A stretch of 64,000 nucleotides of DNA from Pleurodeles waltl (GCF_031143425.1 NC_090437.1:1181322863-1181386862), one strand, 5' to 3'; shown: positions 42,739 to 54,478, numbered from the stretch's first letter. Numbers and translations: made by a program. The notes: generated by a model not told the origin, from the letters alone.

Positions 42739-45700
42739 TTTAGGAAGTTGGCTCTGTATATACTATCTCAAAGTAAGAGATAGTGTGCACAGACTACTAG
42801 AGTTCCCCTTAGAGGTAAGATAGTGGCAAAATTAGATAATTCTAATGCTCTATTTTGTGGTAATGTGGTAGTGTGGTCGAACAGTAGGCTTATCAGAGGG
42901 TAGTGTTAAGCATTTTTTGTACACACACAGGCAATAAATGAGGAACACACACTGAAAGACTTAACTCCAGGCCAATAGTTTTTATTTAGAAAAATATACT
43001 TTCTTAATTTATTTTAGAACCCCAAGTTTCAGGTTTGAAGTAAATACATAAAATGCAAGGTACTCCACACAGGTAAGTAAGGAATTTTGAATTAGAGCAG
43101 TAACATACACAGTTTTAGTTAAAATGGCAATAAGCTATTTCAAAAGTGGACACAGTGCAAAAATCAACAGTTCCTGAGGGAGGTAAGTATTGGTTATTTT
43201 TTCAGGTAAGTAAGGCACTTACAAGGTCAAGTTCCTGGGCATAGGCAGCCCACTATTGGAGGTTCAAGGAAACCCCAAAGTCAATGCACCAGCAACACAG
43301 GGCCAGTCAGTTGCAGAGGTCAAAGGAGGGCCCAAAACACATAGGCGCCTATGAAGAACAGGGGTGCTCCGGTTCCAGTCTGCCAACAGGTAAGTACCTG
43401 CGTCTTCGGAGGGCAGACCAGGGGGGGTTTGTAGAGCACAGGGGGGGACACAAGTAGGCACACAAAACACATCCTCAGTGACATAGGGGCGGCCGGGTGC
43501 AGTGTGCAAAGCAGGTGTTGGGTTTTGAAAAGGAATCAATGGCGGGACACAGGGGTCACTCTAGTGGTGCATGCAGGGCACAAGGGGGCTTCTCTGGCCA
43601 GCCACCGACCGGGCTAGGCAGAGGGTCACCAGAGGGTCACTCCTGCACTGGAGTTCGGTTCCTTCTGGTCCTGGGGGCTGCAGGTGCAGTCCTTGGTCCA
43701 GGCGTCGAGTTCCTTGGTCACGGTTGGGGGAGCCTCTGGATTCTCTCTGCAGGCGTCGCTGTGGGGGTCCACGGGGGTCGTCTCAGGTTACTCACGAGGT
43801 CACAGTCACCTGGGAGTCCTCCATGTAGTGTTGGTTCTCTGGATCTCGAGCCGGGGGCGTCTGGTGCAGTGAATGAAGTCTCACGCTTCCGGCAGGAAGA
43901 GTGAGTTCTTTCAAAGTTGCAGGAAATTTGCAAGGTTGTTGCTGTTTTTGGACAGTGCCGCTATTCTCTGGAGTTTCTTGGTCCTTTGGGTTCAGGGCAG
44001 TCCTCTGAGGCTTCAGAGGTCGCTGGTCCCTGTCGGATGCGTCGCTGTGCAGTTTCTTTGAGTCTGTTGACAGGCCGGTAGGGCTGGGGCCAAGTCAGTT
44101 GTCGTCTACGTTGTCTCTGCAGGGCTTTCAGGTCAGAAGTCCTTCTTCTTGTTGTAGGTTGCAGGAATCTGATTTCCTTGGTTCTGGGTCACCCCTAAAT
44201 ACTCAATTAAGGGGTGTGTTTAGGTCTGGTGGGCAGTAGCCAATGGCTACTGCCCTGGAGGGTGGCTACACCCTCTTTGTGCCTCCTCCCTGAGGGGAGG
44301 GGGGGCACATCCCTAATCCTATTGGGGGAATCCTCCAAAACCAAGATGGAGGATTTCTAAGGCAGGGGTCACCTCAGTTCAGGCCACCTTAGGGGCTGTC
44401 CTTACTGTTGGGTGACTCCTCCTTGTTTTTCTCATTATCCTCTCCTGCCTTTCAGCCAAGAGTGGGGGCAGTGGCCAGAGGGGCGGACATCTCCACCAGC
44501 TGGGATGTCCTGGGGTGCTGTAACAAAAGGCATGAGCCTTTGAGGCTCACCTCCAGGTGTTACAGTTCCTGCAGGGGGAGATGAGAAGCACCTCCACCCA
44601 GTGCAGGCTTTGTTTCTGTCCTCAGAGAGCACAAAGGCTCGCACCCCAGGGGGACAGAAACTCATCTCAGTGGCAGACTGGCACAGACCAGTCAATCCTG
44701 CACTGATTGACTGGATATAATACAGGGTGCATCTTCTGAGATGCCCTCTGTGTGCATTTTGTAATAAATCCAACACTGGCATCAGTGTGGGTTTATTATT
44801 CTGAGAAGTTTGATACCAAACTTCCCAGTATTCAGTGTAGCTCCCAGACCATATACTTAATACACTGTACTTACAATGTCTAACAATAGACTTAGTGGGT
44901 CATACCGACCCCGGCGGGCGAAAAGGCCGCCCGCCGGGCCAGCGGGAAAGACCCAGCAACGATGAAGCCGGCTCCGAATGGAGCCGGCGGAGTTGCTGGG
45001 GTGCGACGGGTGCAGTGGCACCCGTCGCGATTTTCAGTGTCTGCCAAGCAGACACTGAAAATCTTGCTGGGGCCCTGTTAGGGGGCCCCACGACACCCGT
45101 TCCCGTCAGCCTCTTCCTGGCGGGAAGGGGGTCGGAATCCCCATGGCGGCGCTGCTTGCAGCGCCGCCATGGAGGATTCCTTTGGCCAGGGGAAAACCGG
45201 CGGTAAACCACTGGTTTCCCTTTTCTGACCGTGGCTTTACCGCCGCGGTCAGAGTTGGCCAGGAAGCACCGCCAGCCTGTTGGCGGTGCTTCCGTGGTCG
45301 TTGGTCAGAATGACCCCCTTAGACACTGTAGGGGCATATTGCTCATACAGCTATGCCCTCACCTGTGGTATAGGGCACCCTGCCTTAGGGCTGTAAGGTC
45401 TGCTAGGGGGGTGACTTACCTATTCCACAGGCGGTATTTTGTGTGTATGGCATCCTGAGGGGAATGACATGTCGACTTTGCCTTTTTCTCCCCACCAACA
45501 CACACAATCTACAATGGCAGTGTGCATGTGTTAGGTGAGGGGTCTCTTAGGGTAGCACAACATGTGCTGCAGCCCTTCTGGATCTTCCTTGGTCACAGGG
45601 TCCTTGGTACCACTGGTACCTTTTACAAGGGACTTATCAGGGATATGCCAATTGTGGAAACATTGGCACATTTTTAGTGAAAGAGCACTGGTGCTGGGGC

Positions 45701-45796
45701 CTGGTTAGCAGGGTCCCAGCACACTTCTCAGTCAAGTCAGCATCAGTATCAGGCAAAAAGTGGGGTGTAACTGCAACAGGGAGCCATTTTCCTACA
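42739..45796 (-). repeat. LTR-B (5' LTR in element sense), 3058 bp
   Basis: Collinear with LTR-A. Differences: single copy of the 119-bp unit, a deletion of about 40-50 bp near 44840, and a 424-bp MITE plus 3-bp duplication at 44895-45321. Scattered substitutions show that the two LTRs have diverged. Confidence 0.85.
44895..45318. mobile_element. Harbinger-like multi-hairpin MITE in LTR-B
   Basis: Terminal inverted repeats GTGGGTCATACCGACC and (reverse complement of the right end) GGGGGTCATTCTGACC. Target duplication TTA lies at 44892-44894 and 45319-45321; LTR-A has the empty site. The 3-bp TWA duplication fits PIF/Harbinger. Inside is a chain of perfect hairpins, e.g. GCCGGCTCCGAATGGAGCCG, GCGACGGGTGCAGTGGCACC.., TTTTCAGTGTCTGCC.., ATGGCGGCGCTGCTTGCAGC.., GGAAGCACCGCCAGCCTGTT... 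Opposing open frames are hairpin artefacts. Confidence 0.9.
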
Positions 45797-47770
45797 GTAT
45801 ATCATACTTTTTTAATGGTAACTGATATTAGACAGTAGTCCACAAGTTAAAGGTAGATAAATATATATTTTTAGTGATTGATTGGAATAGATAGAGGCAG
45901 TACAGGTCTTGTTATTGTTCTATATGGAGTGTTATGTGAATTGCTATGCATACAAAAGATGGAAACAATACCAAATTATACCAAAGTCATATTTCCTTTT
46001 TCTGCTAGAGTATTTGGTTGTCTACTGCTTGGATTCAGATAACTGAGAAGTTTGAAGGCATTCTTGCACATTGCATACCATTCCATATGCATGTGTGTTT
46101 GGTAGGTTTCTATCTTCTTAAGGATAGTTAATATGTTGTCAGGATTAGCATAATTAAGTTTCTATCTCCTTATTGATAGTTAATATGTTGTCAGTATTAG
46201 CAAATTTATGCTGAATTCTCATTATGAATTCCAAAAATTCAGTTCACACTATAATACTCCAGCGGCATAAGACAACCTGCACAGTGAGGAAATTGTTTTT
46301 CAGTTTATATTCTTGTAATACTAGTATATAAAATGCAATTTTACACATAAACCCTCATATATAAACAAAAGTATTATAATTGCAAACAAAATTAATTTCA
46401 TATGATGTAAAGAAGTGAAGGAATTAACGTGTTTTAGTTAGGCAACATGTCTGTATTAATCTTCATTTTGAACAAGATGGATTCTATCTCTGTCCTTGCC
46501 CACTTCTACACACATATCTCCCCACAGGCTTTGCAGAGCACGCAATTTTGCTGATGATGTGATTGTTTATTTCTCTTGCACTTGTTGCTTTCCTAGTGTT
46601 AAAGTTGTTATGGTGAAGGTGTACTTTTTCAGCAAGTATCTATCTCATTCATTTTCTTCACTGGGTTCATTCACTTCGAGAACTTTATATTGTGTGAATG
46701 TTTCATATCTATTTAAACATCTCTGAATGAAATTAGCTTAGAGAGTGTTGAATAGGTTTTTTAGAATTGTGATGGTGCTTGTGTGTTGAGGTAATGATGT
46801 GTATTATTCCTGTGTTTTGATTTGCTGATGAAATTACAGTAGACTTTTACTCACACCATGATGGGCCTGCAGTATTGCTAATATTCTATGAAAGAACTGT
46901 GTATAAAAACCCTTTGTTTTGGGGGTGAGCCAGAGATTTTCCTGAGCTCTTCCATGCTGCTAAGGATACTGCTTGATTCTCCTATGATTTTGCTGCCCTT
47001 TGAAACTTTGAATATTTTGTGATTTTTACACACTCTGTATAACTTTGCATCTGAGAGCCTCGATGGCATTGACCCGGTACCGATTATTTTGAATTTTTGT
47101 AAAAAAACAACAACTCTTGAACACTCTTTGATCTAGAACTCAATTATTGAGTGTACCCGTTAACTTACTGAACTGTGTTGCTCATCTAATAGATGTTTGG
47201 GGAAGGCCCTTAACGCAGGGGTACATTGCCTCATGAAATTAAGGTTTATCACTATCTCTGATACAGTAAAGTCTGGGAGAAATGAATGAGGCAAATTTTA
47301 GGGTAGCCCAAATACCGGATACAATTTTGCTCCTACAACAGGGTATGGCAAGCAGGGAAGAATTAGAAATTGGGTAGCAAAAACACTAATCGCTGGAAAA
47401 GGTATTAGCCAGCCCATAATATGTGCTACTAATAAGCACCTTGAAACCATGGCTAAATACTGAATATTGATCCTCATTCCATTCCCCAAGAAAGGCAGGG
47501 TATGTTATAGGTTTGACCAACTGTGCCTCTTGCTGGCTATCTCCTACTGTACCCATGATCTTGGCATGGACAAGGGACCTAGTAGAATGGGCCCGGGCGC
47601 AACTGAGACATATGAGAGAAGTTTGTATGGACCAGCAGCTGGAGGATGATTACATCAAGAGTACGACAGTATGGTGCATGAAGCAGCTGAAGGAAAGGAG
47701 AAGGTGCCGACAGCTGAGGCACCAGATAAAGCGCTACAAGCCCTGTAACAGGGCTAGTAGAGGCATCCAT
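45797..47770. other. No gene recognised
   Basis: AT-rich non-coding sequence. 'taatatgttgtcag' recurs near 46129 and 46182 (a local duplication of about 50 bp). A 106-codon frame (47513-47833) runs into the LTR at 47771 and has no known motif. Confidence 0.4.
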
Positions 47771-47977
47771 TGTAGTGTCATAAAAGAGTTCATGACAGAA
47801 CTCTTTTGGCTCCTGAAAGACCTGGTAAAGTAATGACACGTGCTAGATCGTGGTGAAGTTAATGCAGGTTTAGAATGCTGAGTTTGTGGTCAAAAGCAGA
47901 TGAATAAAGACATGTAATGCATAGCTCCATGTGTGGCCTATTCATTGGTGGGTACCCATGCAGGGGAGGACACTACA
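47771..47977 (+). repeat. 5' LTR, 207 bp
   Basis: Begins TGTAGTGTCATAAAAG and ends GAGGACACTACA, so the tips TGTAGTGTC/GACACTACA are inverted repeats. AATAAA lies at about 47910, in the position of a polyadenylation signal. Followed at once by AATTGGTGATGAGATAGGGG. Confidence 0.75.
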
Positions 47978-47979
47978 AA

Positions 47980-47998
47980 TTGGTGATGAGATAGGGGA
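47980..47998 (+). promoter_or_regulatory. Primer-binding site candidate
   Basis: TTGGTGATGAGATAGGGG directly downstream of the LTR. It starts with TGG, as expected for a tRNA primer complement. The tRNA is not identified. Confidence 0.5.
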
Positions 47999-48589
47999 TA
48001 AGTAACCTGAAGATCGACATTGCTCTACCAGAGAGTTAGCAGTAGTCCAAGCAAACTGCTCGTACGTGCCATGTATGTCTTCGTCAAAGTGCAGAAGATT
48101 AATAGCTGGTGCATGTGGAGTCAAAGCACAAATCCAGCTGGTGTGAAGCATTTGAAGATGAAGAAGGCTTTACTGAGAAGCCTACGTGTTGATGGGCAAG
48201 AAAATAATCGCAAGGCCATACAGAAAGGCACCACGCAACTAAGCAATATAAAGCTATTCAGTGCATGGAGTGATAACAAAAAGGCGTCCATAACCAGATA
48301 AAGAAAATAGCACTAGCTGACTGAACAACAGATAATCAAGCATACTGTTGACACAATTACTAGAGCCTCAAGCAGAAGAACTCCACAACCTCAGTGGCAG
48401 GTGAGAAGACCCAAGAAGAAGCACAGGGGTTGTGCTTACTGCGTTGTCTAATACCTAAGGAGACACACCACCATTACTACTGGATGGTGACTCAGCACAA
48501 CTCCAAAAGTCTCCAGAATGTAAAGGGTTTCAATTGAGACCAAGAAAGAGGTTACATTTATATGGTTTGTTCAAGATGATCTAGCCACC

Positions 48590-49622
48590 AGTATGTCACA
48601 AGGCCTTAGAAACCGTGTGCACCAACCAATTCACCAAAAACACCAGGTGGAGCTGGAGAGAGGTCAGGTTGCAGTGTCAACCAATCCAAGGAACAGTTAT
48701 AATACTGCCGCCTTCCTGAAATCACCACCACCCTTTGATACTGCAAAAAGCAAAATATTGGTGAGAGATGGAAGGCCTGTTTAGAGATGTATGATGATTT
48801 CAGTGACGCACAAGAAGAAACAGCTAAAACAAAGATTATCATATACCTCAAGAATCTTGCTTGTGATGGTGTAAAAAAGTCATAAAGAAAATGCTGCAAG
48901 CTGATGACGTTACCTACTGTCAACTGTCAAATTAAAGAAGCCATGAATCTTGAATTCAATCCAATGCTGAATGGAGATTACGAAAGATGCATTTTCAGTC
49001 AACAATGACAAAGAGTTGTTGAAATCATAGATGAATTTGTTGAGAGACTGGATACACTCATAAAACACTGAAGATTCAATTAATTTAATGACGAAGAAGC
49101 AATACGTCTTGGATGTATTGGGGGATGCCTGTCAGGTTCATGCAGATGACGAATGCTGAGAGAAACTCTTATGGCCTGATTTAGAGTTTGGTGGAGGGTT
49201 GGCTCCATCACAACAGTGATTGATATCACTCCTATCAAAATTTAAATCCCATAGGATATAATGTGATTTATATTTTGGTGAATGTGATATCCATCACCGT
49301 TGTGACGGAGTAATGCCTCTGCCAAAGTCTAAATCAAGCCCTTAGTCTGGAGCGAGCTCTCATGGCTGCTAAAGAGCGTACCGATCGACAAGCTGCTGAC
49401 GTGGCAGCATGAGGTACCCAAAGGAAGTCAGTCATGAACATGAAAAGCAATCAAAAATGCAAACCTGAGGGACACAAGGTGATGTCTCCACAGAAAAATA
49501 AGTTGTGTTTCAGATGTGGGTTCTCATTTCCACATCAAGGTAAATGTCCTACCATTGGAAAGATATGCAAAGGCTGTGGTAAAGAGAAGCAGTTTGTGAT
49601 GGTTTGCAAGGCAAAGAAATAA
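48590..49622 (+). pseudogene. gag: Gag with double CCHC knuckle, split by MITE
   Basis: Recognisable pieces: PPPFDTAKSKILV (48730), MYDDFSDAQEETAKTKIIIY (48787), EFNPMLNGDYERC and VVEIIDEFVERLDTLIKH (48950-49070). After the MITE come LERALMAAKERTDRQAADV (49350), then CFRCGFSFPHQGKC and CKGCGKEKQFVMVC (49508-49612). This is the capsid-to-nucleocapsid order of mag-like gag, which packages the element RNA. The second knuckle lacks its canonical His (Q/F in its place). Several stops and shifts are present. Confidence 0.7.
49172..49341. mobile_element. Harbinger-like MITE inside gag
   Basis: Inverted ends TGGCCTGATTTAGAGTTTGG and (reverse complement of right end) GGGCTTGATTTAGACTTTGG. Duplicated TTA (or CTTA) lies at 49169-49171 and 49342-49344. 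170 bp, non-coding. The gag reading resumes directly after it. Confidence 0.85.
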
Positions 49623-49898
49623 GTAAGTGTGTCACAGGGAGAAGACAAAATGGCTGACCGAATATTCCAGAAACTATGCTTGACGTGCACCAATATGGCC
49701 AAGCAACAACATCAGTTGAGACAAATTGACACAAAACGAATCCGATCATCATGTAAATCATAGCCAATAAGTTAATTTGTATCAATATCAAGTGAAAGTG
49801 AAGACGATGGTTGCGCAATGTCTATGTTTACCTCAGAAAATGTGCACATGTTGGACTAGCTGCATGCAAAGAAAAACACCAGACAGAGACAAGTTGTC

Positions 49899-50093
49899 AT
49901 GAAAAAGCATCAGTCATTCCAACATTGTCCAGAGATTAAGCTGAAAATAAATGGTTGTTCCATACCTTTCATCGTAGACAGTGGTGCATCAATAAATATT
50001 ATGCGTGAGGAGAAATATATTTCTATTACAACGACTGACGCCAAAGAAAACCAAGGTATACGCATGGACTACATCAATACCCTTGAAAAGTGA
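49899..50093 (+). pseudogene. pol: Aspartic protease fragment
   Basis: A frame with LKINGCSIPFIVDSGASINI, holding the D-S-G active-site triad of retroviral-type proteases, which cleave the Gag-Pol polyprotein. It stops after DYINTLEK; the C-terminal flap region is in another frame or lost. It lies between gag zinc knuckles and RT, as expected. Confidence 0.75.
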
Positions 50094-50329
50094 AGGTTCA
50101 TTCGTAGCGACTATGAAACACAAGAAAATAAAAAAAGTGCAAGTGCCCATTCATGTACTTCAGGGTACAACGTCATGTGCCTGTTTACTCTAATATCAGT
50201 GATCTACAATATGAATGCTCATCAAAAAATATTAAGTCAGTTCACTTCATTATTTAATGGATCCGGAAAACTTAAGACTCAGAAAGTATAATTGAATATC
50301 AGTGAGGATGTTCATCCTGTTGCTCAAAG

Positions 50330-51290
50330 ACACAGATGAATTGTGTTTCATTACCAAAAGCCATTGAAAAGGAATTTGAATCATTACATAAGTATGATAC
50401 CATTGAGCGTTCTACTGGTTTGACGCCATGGGTTTCTCCAACAGTGGTAGTACCAATAAAGGACAGTTCTGGAGCTGTATGCATCTGCATGAATAAGCAT
50501 TAAACAAACAAGGCAATTGAAAAAGAACAACATACAGGTCCACACATTGCTGACATGATAACACAATTGACTAGTGCGAAGATCTTATCTCACCTTGATT
50601 TAAATAAATGATATTGTCCATCGGAACACAAGAAGAGAATTGTAGGCACATTACAACCTTTCCTACACATATTGGTATGTTTCAATACAAAACACTATGT
50701 TTCATTGTGTCATCAGCTGCAGAGATTTTTCTAGTTGTCATCAGACCTATCATACATCCTATTGTTAAATGCTTTCAACTATAGCGATGACATATTAGTT
50801 TTTGGAGCTCCACAGTAGGAACAAGACAAAGCTCTCAGGAAAGTGTGTTGTTCACTTGTTGGTACAGGTTTTTCGTTAAATGCTGAGAAACGATCATTCA
50901 ATAAGAGAAAACTAAAATTCTTTGGCCATGTCTTTTCTGATGGAGGCATGACACCAGATCCAGCCAAAGTTCAAGTGCTGTCAACTGCCAGCCACCCACA
51001 AGATGTTTCTGTGTTACATTCATTCCTTGGCATGAACAGTTACTGTTCCAGATGTATACAAGATTTTGCTGCTGTGAATACTCCATTGAGAGAGTTGCCG
51101 AAAAATAATGTTTCATTTCACTGGCCACATGAACGGGATCACAATTTTAAGAGAATCAAACAAGCTGTTGGAAATGCTATTGAAATGTCATATTTCAATT
51201 CAAAGCTACATACAGAAGTTAGGCGCAATCCTTGCACAGCACAGTGGTCATTCAAATACTCTGACATATTGTGGCTTATGCAATAAAAGG
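50330..51290 (+). pseudogene. pol: Reverse transcriptase, broken
   Basis: Pieces in order: STGLTPWVSPTVVVPIKDSS, the catalytic Asp segment ILSHLDLNK, then NYSDDILVFGAPQ (about 50780), LVGTGFSLNAEKRSFNKRKL, FFGHVFSDGGMTPDPAKV and LHSFLGMNSYCSRCIQDFAA (open frame 50843-51286). The palm YxDD box is kept as YSDD. Stops interrupt at several points between 50500 and 50820. It would copy element RNA to DNA. The RNase H domain downstream (51290-51600) is only a faint remnant, e.g. LMNISTCSCTENF-type frames. Confidence 0.8.
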
Positions 51291-51616
51291 TTTGTTTGAG
51301 ACTGATTGTGCTTACTCACAACCTAAAAAATAAAGTTTAGCAGTGGTTTGGGCTTATGAACATTTCCACATGCTCCTGTACAGAAAACTTTACACGTTTG
51401 TGATAGATTATCATGCATTGCTGACCATCTTTGGCCAGCTAATGGCCAAGATGCCTCCACGCATTGAAAGGTGGGGCTCTATGATTACAAGAATACAAAT
51501 GCACAGATGTACATCATCCAGGAAAAGATCAAAGCCTTGCCAACTACTTCTCTAGAGTGCCTATATAGTGTCAAGGTACCAAATCTAAGACAACTGAGGC
51601 CTAAATAAACTTCACT

Positions 51617-52276
51617 GTGAAGTCAAACACATTAGATGCAATTTTGTTGGAAAATATTGTCACTGCCATGAGTCACGATAGTGACATATTAAAACTGAAA
51701 GACATTATCACACATCAGTCATGGAACCAACATACTCAACCTCTTACCAATGACAGCCAGTACCAGAAGTATAAAAATGTCAAAGATGAACTGTCTGTAA
51801 CACAAGAAGGAATTATCCTGATGGGTTCAAGAATTGTTATTCCAGAGAGTCTGCGACAACAGATAATCAAAGTAGCCTATGAAGGACATCGTAGAATTGC
51901 TGCCGCTAAACTAGATCTCAGAGATCGAGTCTGGTTTCCTCATCTCTATGAATGCATTGAAAGACATTTAAAGGCCTGTCAGCTATGCAACTGCCTGTCA
52001 TCAACAACCACTCAGCACCCCTTAAATATGTCAGAGTTGCCAAAGCATGCATCGAAAAGAATAAATTTTGACTTTTTTCAGTCCACTTGACAATGGACCT
52101 CACCTGATGGTGATTGTGAATGAACACTCTTGATTCCTATTAACTGAAGATCTCTCATCTATCACTTAGGAAAGAATCATTGAGAGATTAGATGGCATCT
52201 TTGTGACATGGGGCATTCCTACAATTTTAAAATCTGACAATGGCCCACCTTTCAATAGTCAAGAATTCAAGACTTT
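51617..52276 (+). pseudogene. pol: Integrase, cut by MITE in its catalytic core
   Basis: The open frame 51617-52090 holds the zinc-binding HHCC domain (EGHRRIAAAKLDLRDRVWF, then CIERHLKACQLCNC) and the first core Asp in INFDFF, then a stop. The frame at 52203 gives WGIPTILKSDNGPPFNSQEF with the second core Asp. The sequence breaks at 52277 before the catalytic Glu. Integrase would insert the cDNA into chromosomes. This copy cannot. Confidence 0.8.
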
Positions 52277-52570
52277 GGGGGTCATTCCAACTCTGGCGGG
52301 CGGCGGAGGCCGCCCGCCAGAGTTCCCCCGACAGAACACCGCTCCGCGGTCTAAAGACCGCTGCAGTGATTCTGTGATTCCCGCTGGGCTGGCGGGCGAC
52401 CGCCAGAAGGCCGCCCGCCAGCCCAGCGGGAAACCCCTTCCCACGAGGAAGCCGGCTCCGAATGGAGCCGGTGGAGTGGGAAGGTGCGACGGGTGCAGTT
52501 GCACCCGTCGCGAATTTCAGTGTCTGCTAGGCAGACACTGAAATTCTTTGTGGGGCCCTCTTACGGGGGC
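52277..52570. mobile_element. Truncated multi-hairpin MITE in integrase
   Basis: Left terminal repeat GGGGGTCATTCCAACTCTGG, then hairpins TGGCGGGCGGCGGAGGCCGC.., GCTGGGCTGGCGGGCGACCG.., GCCGGCTCCGAATGGAGCCG, GCGACGGGTGCAGTTGCACC.. and TTTCAGTGTCTGCTAGGCAG... The last three match hairpins of the MITE at 44895-45318. It ends without a right terminal repeat near 52570, so the far side of both MITE and integrase is lost. Confidence 0.8.
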
Positions 52571-52770
52571 CCCTGTCAATCTGCTTACTGTGAAGTATCA
52601 GAAGGACACACCTCTTTAGCCACAGGCTGGGGAGGATGCTACATCCATTCTAGTGAGACAATGCCAGAACTGTGGAGTATAAGACTACAGATATGGGGAG
52701 AGCCATACGATTGGTGATGGCGCTGGATGGAGCCCTGTCCATGGGCCTGAAGCAGGAGATTGAGACACTG
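52571..52770. other. Unrecognised sequence between MITEs
   Basis: 200 bp with no motif I know. It is not the missing integrase end as far as I can read. Confidence 0.35.
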
Positions 52771-53301
52771 GGGGCCTGATTTAAGAAAAGGGGTGCTGCA
52801 TTCATAGAAGCACCACTTTTCTTGCGCCCCTTAGCGCCCCCTAACGGCACCATGTGTGCACTGTATTTCACATATGGCGGTAGTTAGGGAACTAGCATCA
52901 AAATCTTTGAAGCTAGTTTGTCGCTTTGCAAGATTAGCGTCAAAAATGTTGACGCTAATCCTGCAAAGCACATTGAGGCTCATTGTACACAATGGTGTGC
53001 ATCCTTTAAATACCTGCTCTGTGCAGGCATTAAAAATGCTGCAAAAAATGTCACAAAGAAATATTTTAGATTTCTTTGCTCCATTTTTTCCAGCCCCTCT
53101 AAAGGGGAAACTCCCCCTCGCATATATAATGCCTGGCACAGGCATAATGTGGCACAAGGGGTTACAAAGTGGCACTATGCATGCATTGCACCACTTTGTA
53201 AATCTGGTGCTGCAATTTTGTCCTCGTTTGGCCACATTAATGTAAAAGAAAATTACGTTAATGTGGTGCAAGGAGGCGCTAGGCCCTTTTAAATCTGGGC
53301 T
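52771..53301. mobile_element. MITE with GGGCCTGATTTAAG ends
   Basis: Left end GGGCCTGATTTAAGAAAAGG. The reverse complement of the right end is AGCCCAGATTTAAAAGGGCC. Inside are partial inverted pairs such as 'gattagcgtcaaaaatgttg' with 'acgctaatc', and 'ttaatgtaaaagaaaattac' with 'gttaatgt'. No clear target duplication. Opposing frames of 124-166 codons here are symmetry artefacts. Confidence 0.6.
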
Positions 53302-53693
53302 GATGTGCCCCGCTGGGGATGTGATGGACAAGGGACAGTGACCAAGACCTATAAGACCATATTATGGGAGTAGAGAATCCAACCGCTCCCCCTGGTAAAA
53401 ATATGAAGGTGGCTGGAAATAATGGCACTACACATACATTGGCACGGCTGATAGTTATATGTTATTGTGTTATTAACAGTGATTATTTAAGTTCAGATGC
53501 ATATGTGTGTTACATGATTAACCTTAAAAATAAAGGTGTTAAACATTTGCTGCATTTACTTACATTAGGCATCATTCAAAATAGTACAGGCACTTGCCAA
53601 TATCCTTCAGTTGTGGGTTCAAGTGAAACATGATTCATTAGCCTTCCAAGTGCATTATGGTTACTGTGGTCCATTGATCAGTATAGGGAAAGG
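53302..53693. other. No feature recognised
   Basis: Non-coding flank of the ERV. An 89-codon frame (53364-53633) shows no motif. Confidence 0.35.
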
Positions 53694-54414
53694 TGTGGAA
53701 GACATTGTGACGCGAAGGGTTAATTAGCTTGAGCAGTGTAGATGAGTGTAAGGCCTGTTGAAACCCCCCCGCCAAACATTGTGGAAAAGTTCATGATATT
53801 ATTTTCAAGCTTGTTTGTGTAGAAGACTCTGTCTCAACCTTGAGAACGAGAGTACAGGGCGAAGATGGAATGAAAACAAAGGCTGGAGAAGGGCAGAGCA
53901 GCCAAGTGCTGATAACATAGCTAGAAACTGCCAGAAAGAGATAGAATCCAAGCTTCGAGTTATTTAAGCACTGAAGTGTGGGTGAGGGATTTGAAGATCG
54001 ATGATGGAGTTGTGAAAGCTCCCATGGCCCAGAGCTGCCTCCCTGTTTGCTGACCGTGATGCTTGAGGGGGAGAGAGGACCAAGCAGGCGGTAGAGGGCT
54101 TCCCAGCATTACGTGGACTAAGTTAAGTTCCACACAGGGATGAAAGGCCTTTGTTTCTCTGCTCTATTATTATGACTGATTATTTATGCTTGCACTGTGT
54201 TTATAACCTGAAGTATTCAGCTCGTTTAAATTTTTCCTTTCTAAACCTCGTAGTGTGAACCTGCTATAATAACTGAAACATGCATTTTGGTGTGCAGTAA
54301 ATTAAAGCTTATCTGAAGTATTCAACTCATTTATATTCTGCTTCCTGAATATCTTAGTGTGATGCATTTTGGTATACAGTTAATCAAAACTTATATCTGT
54401 CAATGAACTCTTTG

Positions 54415-54478
<64 letters not shown>

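Larger units (their letters stand above)
37159..45796 (-). mobile_element. LTR retrotransposon with giant LTRs and SCAN-like gag; pol deleted
   Basis: Two direct repeats (37159-39958 and 42739-45796) flank 2.8 kb. On the element's own strand the LTRs begin TGTAGGAAAATGGCTCCC and end CAACTTCCTACA, apart from one changed base at the inner end of LTR-B. Inside, on the minus strand, lie gag, a zinc knuckle and a protease remnant, followed at once by a hydrophobic frame and a polypurine tract. No RT, RNase H or integrase is present, so the central pol is deleted. The SCAN-like gag recalls Gmr1-type Ty3/Gypsy elements; this placement is inference. Confidence 0.85.
47771..52276 (+). mobile_element. 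mag-like Ty3/Gypsy retrotransposon, heavily decayed, 3' end lost
   Basis: Order seen: 207-bp LTR, PBS, gag with double zinc knuckle, protease, RT, RNase H remnant, integrase. The downstream part is cut off by a MITE at 52277 inside the integrase catalytic core, and no 3' LTR is found. There are many stops and frameshifts. A second MITE sits in gag (49172-49341). The short LTR, the CFRCG..HQGKCP knuckle spacing and the VDSGAS protease resemble mag-lineage Gypsy elements; that placement is inference. Confidence 0.8.

Noticed and set aside
44895..45211. Two opposing 103-codon frames
   Set aside because: They mirror each other because the MITE is a series of hairpins; coding is not plausible.
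47513..47833. 106-codon Arg-rich frame before the mag-like element
   Set aside because: It crosses the LTR boundary at 47771, so it is a chance fusion of flank and LTR.
52831..53331. 166-codon minus frame and 124/129-codon plus frames
   Set aside because: Produced by the inverted symmetry of a MITE; no protein motif.
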